From W0P28-013 sp963638355 (GTDB lineage: Bacteria > Bacteroidota > Bacteroidia > Bacteroidales > Paludibacteraceae): a DNA stretch of 8,673 bases. How positions within the stretch are numbered: position 1 is the first letter of the stretch; each line of letters begins with the position of its first letter. The notes under the pieces are model-generated. The model was given only the letters and a program-made list of their open reading frames with translations, was not told the DNA's origin and searched no databases. The stretch lies in NCBI GenBank assembly GCA_963638355.1, contig CAVHRT010000074.1, positions 1 through 8,673 on the forward strand. Direction: 5' to 3'. Position numbers and translations under genes: made by a program. Positions 6,902 through 8,673 of the stretch are shown here, one piece after another.

Positions 6902-7852
6902 TTATCCCAACAACGAATCGACGAATTCCTCTTTGTTGAACACTTGCAGATGTTCCATGCCTTCGCCAAGACCGATATATTTCACAGGAATTTTGAATTG
7001 ATCGGAAATGCCGATTACCACGCCACCTTTGGCTGTGCCGTCGAGTTTGGTCACGGCCAGCGCAGTAACTTTGGTGGCTTTGGTAAACTGTTTTGCCTGC
7101 TCAAAGGCATTTTGTCCTGTGGAACCATCGAGAACGAGCAGCACCTCTTGTGGCGCATCGGGTACCACTTTTGCCATCACATTGCGTATTTTGGTGAGTT
7201 CGTTCATCAGATTTATCTTGTTGTGCAGACGCCCCGCAGTGTCAATCAGCACCACATCGGCATCGTTTGCCTTGGCCGAGGTGAGCGTGTCGAACGCCAC
7301 CGATGCGGGATCGGCTCCCATGGCTTGTTTCACCACAGGCACGCCCACGCGTTCGCCCCAAATGCAGAGTTGCTCCACAGCGGCTGCGCGAAAAGTATCG
7401 GCTGCACCAAGGTAGACTTTTTTGCCCGCTTTTTTGAATTGATATGCCAACTTACCGATGGTCGTGGTTTTACCAACGCCATTCACGCCAACCACCATCA
7501 CCACATAGGGTTTGCAAGGCAGCGGCGCGTCGAAATCGAGCGTTGCCGAGGTCTCATTTTCGGCCAAAAGTGACACCACCTCCTCTTTCAGAATGCGATT
7601 GAGTTCGTCGGCGCCCACATATTTGTCGCGAGCCACGCGCGCCTCGATGCGTTCGATGATGCGAAGCGTCGTTTCAACGCCAACATCGGAGGTTACAAGC
7701 GCCTCTTCGAGGTTGTCGAGCACTTCGTCGTCCACTTTCGATTTGCCAGCCACGGCGTGAGCGATTTTCTGAAAAACGCCCGTCTTCGACTTCTGCAAAC
7801 CAGCGTCGAGCACCTCTTTTTTCTCTTTTCCAAATAGTCCTAAAAAGCCCAT
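6902..7852 (-). CDS. ftsY: FtsY, signal recognition particle receptor GTPase
   Basis: This encodes 316 residues. FtsY is the membrane-associated receptor that binds SRP-ribosome complexes and passes nascent membrane proteins to the Sec channel. The N domain covers about 20-105. The GTPase domain has G1 GVNGVGKT at 122-129, the insertion-box motif ADTFRAAAVEQ at 151-161, DTAGR at 204-208, TKLDG at 268-272 and GLGE at 294-297. The acidic A domain of the E. coli protein is absent; instead the chain begins MGFLGLFGKEKKE, a short amphipathic start that could touch the membrane, as in other short FtsY proteins. The ATG at 7852 was preferred over an in-frame TTG at 7870 that lies in the repeat-filled leader. 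It is the first gene after the ribosomal operon's hairpin and is joined to rimO. Confidence 0.97.
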   Translation of the reverse strand: MGFLGLFGKEKKEVLDAGLQKSKTGVFQKIAHAVAGKSKVDDEVLDNLEEALVTSDVGVETTLRIIERIEARVARDKYVGADELNRILKEEVVSLLAENETSATLDFDAPLPCKPYVVMVVGVNGVGKTTTIGKLAYQFKKAGKKVYLGAADTFRAAAVEQLCIWGERVGVPVVKQAMGADPASVAFDTLTSAKANDADVVLIDTAGRLHNKINLMNELTKIRNVMAKVVPDAPQEVLLVLDGSTGQNAFEQAKQFTKATKVTALAVTKLDGTAKGGVVIGISDQFKIPVKYIGLGEGMEHLQVFNKEEFVDSLLG

Positions 7853-7857
7853 GAAGA

Positions 7858-7878
7858 TTTCAAATTTCAAATTTCACT
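7858..7878 (-). repeat. 7-bp repeats in the ftsY leader, proximal block
   Basis: Plus-strand units tttcaaa, tttcaaa and tttcact lie five bases upstream of the ftsY ATG. On the coding strand they read GAAATTTGAAATC, the same as part of the batB leader array. A second block (attcaaa, tttcaga) lies at 7938-7951 on the far side of an inverted-repeat element, as though the element had been inserted into one longer array. Confidence 0.75.
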
Positions 7879-7880
7879 TG

Positions 7881-7939
7881 ATTTTTGCTCCGCTCGGCAT
7901 AGCAAACAAGTTGACTCTGCTCTCGCTTACCGCAAAAAT
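7881..7939 (-). repeat. 59-bp inverted-repeat element inside the heptamer array
   Basis: Perfect 8-bp arms (atttttgc at 7881-7888 and gcaaaaat at 7932-7939) enclose 43 bases that are more GC-rich than the surrounding spacer. As minus-strand RNA the interior can form a second stem, AGCAGA with UUUGCU, around a 9-base loop, and GGUA can pair with UGCC outside it. The element is bounded on both sides by TTTGAAA-type repeats. It encodes no credible protein. I have an unverified impression that closely similar sequence recurs between genes in other Bacteroidales, which would make it a small dispersed repeat. A structured leader RNA for ftsY is the alternative. Confidence 0.5.
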
Positions 7940-7951
7940 TCAAATTTCAGA
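7938..7951 (-). repeat. 7-bp repeats in the ftsY leader, distal block
   Basis: Plus-strand units attcaaa and tttcaga belong to the same heptamer family as 7858-7878 and 44-85, in the same orientation. They abut the right arm of the inverted-repeat element. The remaining spacer, 7952-7990, shows no promoter or repeat I can support. Confidence 0.5.
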
Positions 7952-7990
7952 TTGTCGGTTTCAACAACTTTCTGCGATAAATTCAAACAA

Positions 7991-8027
7991 AGAAATCCTC
8001 ATATCGACAAACGACACGAGGATCTCT
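7991..8027 (-). terminator. long hairpin terminator of the L28-L33-DUF4295 operon
   Basis: On the minus strand AGAGAUCCUCGUGUCG pairs with CGAUAUGAGGAUUUCU over 16 bp (13 Watson-Crick, three G-U) around a five-base loop UUUGU. The tail continues UUGUUUGAAU, a moderate U-rich run. The hairpin starts 29 bases after the DUF4295 stop and before ftsY, which is where the operon should end. The stem strength makes a Rho-independent terminator likely; the imperfect U-tract allows some read-through into ftsY. Confidence 0.75.
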
Positions 8028-8056
8028 AAGTTATGATAAAAAGATGAACAAAAATC

Positions 8057-8209
8057 TTATTTTGCGAAATAATCTTTCACTTTTTCATTCAAGACCATCT
8101 CCTCTTGGAACACGTATGCTCCTGTCTTAGGCGATTTAACCATTTTGATGACCTTGGAATAACCACGGCCTTCGCCTTTCTGTAACGTTGCGACTGCTTT
8201 CTTTGCCAT
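8057..8209 (-). CDS. DUF4295 family protein, 50 residues, ribosomal operon
   Basis: The frame from the ATG at 8209 encodes MAKKAVATLQKGEGRGYSK at its start and ends NEKVKDYFAK, with 50 residues in all. It is rich in lysine and highly basic at the N-terminus, as small ribosomal proteins are. It matches my recollection of the DUF4295 family, found in Bacteroidota directly after L28 and L33. It begins 13 bases after the rpmG stop, with AAGG as a possible weak Shine-Dalgarno seven bases before the ATG, and ends 29 bases before a strong hairpin, so it is the last gene of the operon. The gene order argues for a ribosome-bound role. I recall a Bacteroidota-specific large-subunit protein called bL38 being reported, and whether it is this family I cannot confirm here. 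Confidence 0.9.
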   Translation of the reverse strand: MAKKAVATLQKGEGRGYSKVIKMVKSPKTGAYVFQEEMVLNEKVKDYFAK

Positions 8210-8222
8210 AGTAGTGCCTTAA

Positions 8223-8411
8223 TTATTTGATTTCTCTGTGAATGGTAACCCTTTTCAAGATTGGGTTATACTTTTTCAACTCAAGACGCTCGGGGGTATT
8301 TTTGCGGTTTTTCGTCGTGATGTAACGCGAAGTACCTGGCATACCACTGTCTTTGTGTTCGGTGCACTCCAAAATGACTTGCACACGCGCTTCTTTAGAT
8401 TTCTTAGCCAC
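8223..8411 (-). CDS. rpmG: 50S ribosomal protein L33 (bL33)
   Basis: This encodes 62 residues: VQVILECTEHKDSGMPGTSR at 10-29, then YITTKNRKNTPERLELKKYN at 30-49, the core signature of L33. It has a single cysteine, so it is the zinc-free form rather than the CxxC zinc-binding form. Translation begins with GTG at 8411 (GTG GCT AAG AAA); no in-frame ATG fits the family start. An AGGAGG lies eight bases upstream. L33 sits near the E site of the large subunit. The gene starts 18 bases after the rpmB stop and is followed by DUF4295 after 13 bases. Confidence 0.96.
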   Translation of the reverse strand: MAKKSKEARVQVILECTEHKDSGMPGTSRYITTKNRKNTPERLELKKYNPILKRVTIHREIK

Positions 8412-8419
8412 TGTTGTAT

Positions 8420-8425
8420 CCTCCT
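8420..8425 (-). promoter_or_regulatory. strong Shine-Dalgarno deciding the rpmG GTG start
   Basis: The minus strand reads TAGGAGGATACAACA immediately before GTG. AGGAGG is a full match to the anti-Shine-Dalgarno, at an eight-base spacing. It overlaps the end of the rpmB coding context (stop at 8432-8430). It is the only strong Shine-Dalgarno in the window; the other leaders are AT-rich and lack one. Confidence 0.8.
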
Positions 8426-8429
8426 AAAA

Positions 8430-8673
8430 TTAAGCGATTATACGAATATCACTCCAATCGCAATATCCTTTGGCAATGGCCTCTTTCAGAGCGGCGTCCA
8501 AACCTTTCTTATTGATAGTGCGAAGTCCTGCAGCCGACAAGCGCAGGCTGATCCAGCATTGATTTTCTACATAGTAGAATTTTTTTCTGAACAAGTTCAC
8601 ATCGAACGAGCGTTTTGTGCGGCGCTTCGAGTGCGAAACATTGTTTCCAATCATTGCTTTTTTACCGGTAATC
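8430..8673 (-). CDS. rpmB: 50S ribosomal protein L28 (bL28), 5' end outside window
   Basis: The last 80 codons are visible, from ITGKKAMIGNNVSHSKRRTK to the stop at 8430. The frame is open to the edge, and the ITGKK.. segment is the normal continuation of an L28 start of the type (M.)xxCQITGKK, so about ten residues are missing upstream. The methionine at 8654 is internal, not the start. RTKRSFDVNLF is the conserved L28 core, and the C-terminus (KGLDAALKEA, then YCDWSDIRI) is the Bacteroidota type. L28 is a large-subunit assembly protein. It is the first visible gene of the L28-L33-DUF4295 operon, whose promoter lies outside. Confidence 0.96.
   Translation of the reverse strand, partial: ITGKKAMIGNNVSHSKRRTKRSFDVNLFRKKFYYVENQCWISLRLSAAGLRTINKKGLDAALKEAIAKGYCDWSDIRIIA

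Noticed and set aside
6013..7573. Plus-strand open frames at 6013-6855 and 6860-7573
   Set aside because: They mirror rimO and ftsY, whose catalytic motifs are all intact on the minus strand; the mirror proteins are His- and Phe-rich with no family match.
7853..7870. Upstream TTG start for ftsY adding six residues
   Set aside because: The extra codons lie in the heptamer repeat, and MGFLGLFGKEKK is a typical FtsY start. The upstream TTG options for moxR (3994) and the HU-LysM gene (5268) were rejected for the same kind of reason.
8012..8036. Possible plus-strand terminator using the same hairpin at 7991-8027
   Set aside because: The sequence after the stem on the plus strand is not U-rich, and no plus-strand gene leads into it.

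Overview
The window looks like a chromosomal core segment from a member of the Bacteroidales (Bacteroidota). The basis is the gene order L28 - L33 - DUF4295 - FtsY - RimO, the Bat ("Bacteroides aerotolerance") gene order, protein sequences that read like those of that order, and the general lack of Shine-Dalgarno sequences. Every gene found is on the minus strand, so transcription runs from position 8673 toward position 1. No phage, transposase, CRISPR array, tRNA or rRNA was seen.

Layout in order of transcription. (1) 8673-8057: the end of a small ribosomal-protein operon, with rpmB (L28, 5' end outside the window), rpmG (L33, GTG start behind a strong Shine-Dalgarno) and a 50-residue DUF4295 gene. 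A 16-bp hairpin at 7991-8027 closes this operon. (2) 7990-7853: a non-coding spacer holding an inverted-repeat element inserted among 7-bp repeats. (3) 7852-5599: ftsY and rimO, separated by one base. (4) 5543-4138: two genes with HU DNA-binding domains. The first is a normal-length HU. The second is an HU domain joined to a Pro/Glu linker, one membrane helix and a LysM-like domain. A hairpin terminator at 4084-4128 follows. (5) 3982-1: moxR, a DUF58 gene, a BatD-like membrane protein, batA, and the first 11 codons of batB, running off the window's left edge.

How the genes fit together. Groups 1-3 concern translation and protein targeting: large-subunit ribosomal proteins, the SRP receptor, and the enzyme that methylthiolates ribosomal protein S12. 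Group 4 is chromosome-associated, and its second protein could physically link DNA to the cell wall. Group 5 is a MoxR AAA+ ATPase with von Willebrand A proteins, thought to act as an envelope chaperone or stress complex.

The most interesting items are the HU-membrane-LysM protein encoded directly after a plain HU, and the short-period (7-8 bp) TTTGAAA-like repeats, all in one orientation, that fill the leaders of four genes (ftsY, HU, DUF58, batB).
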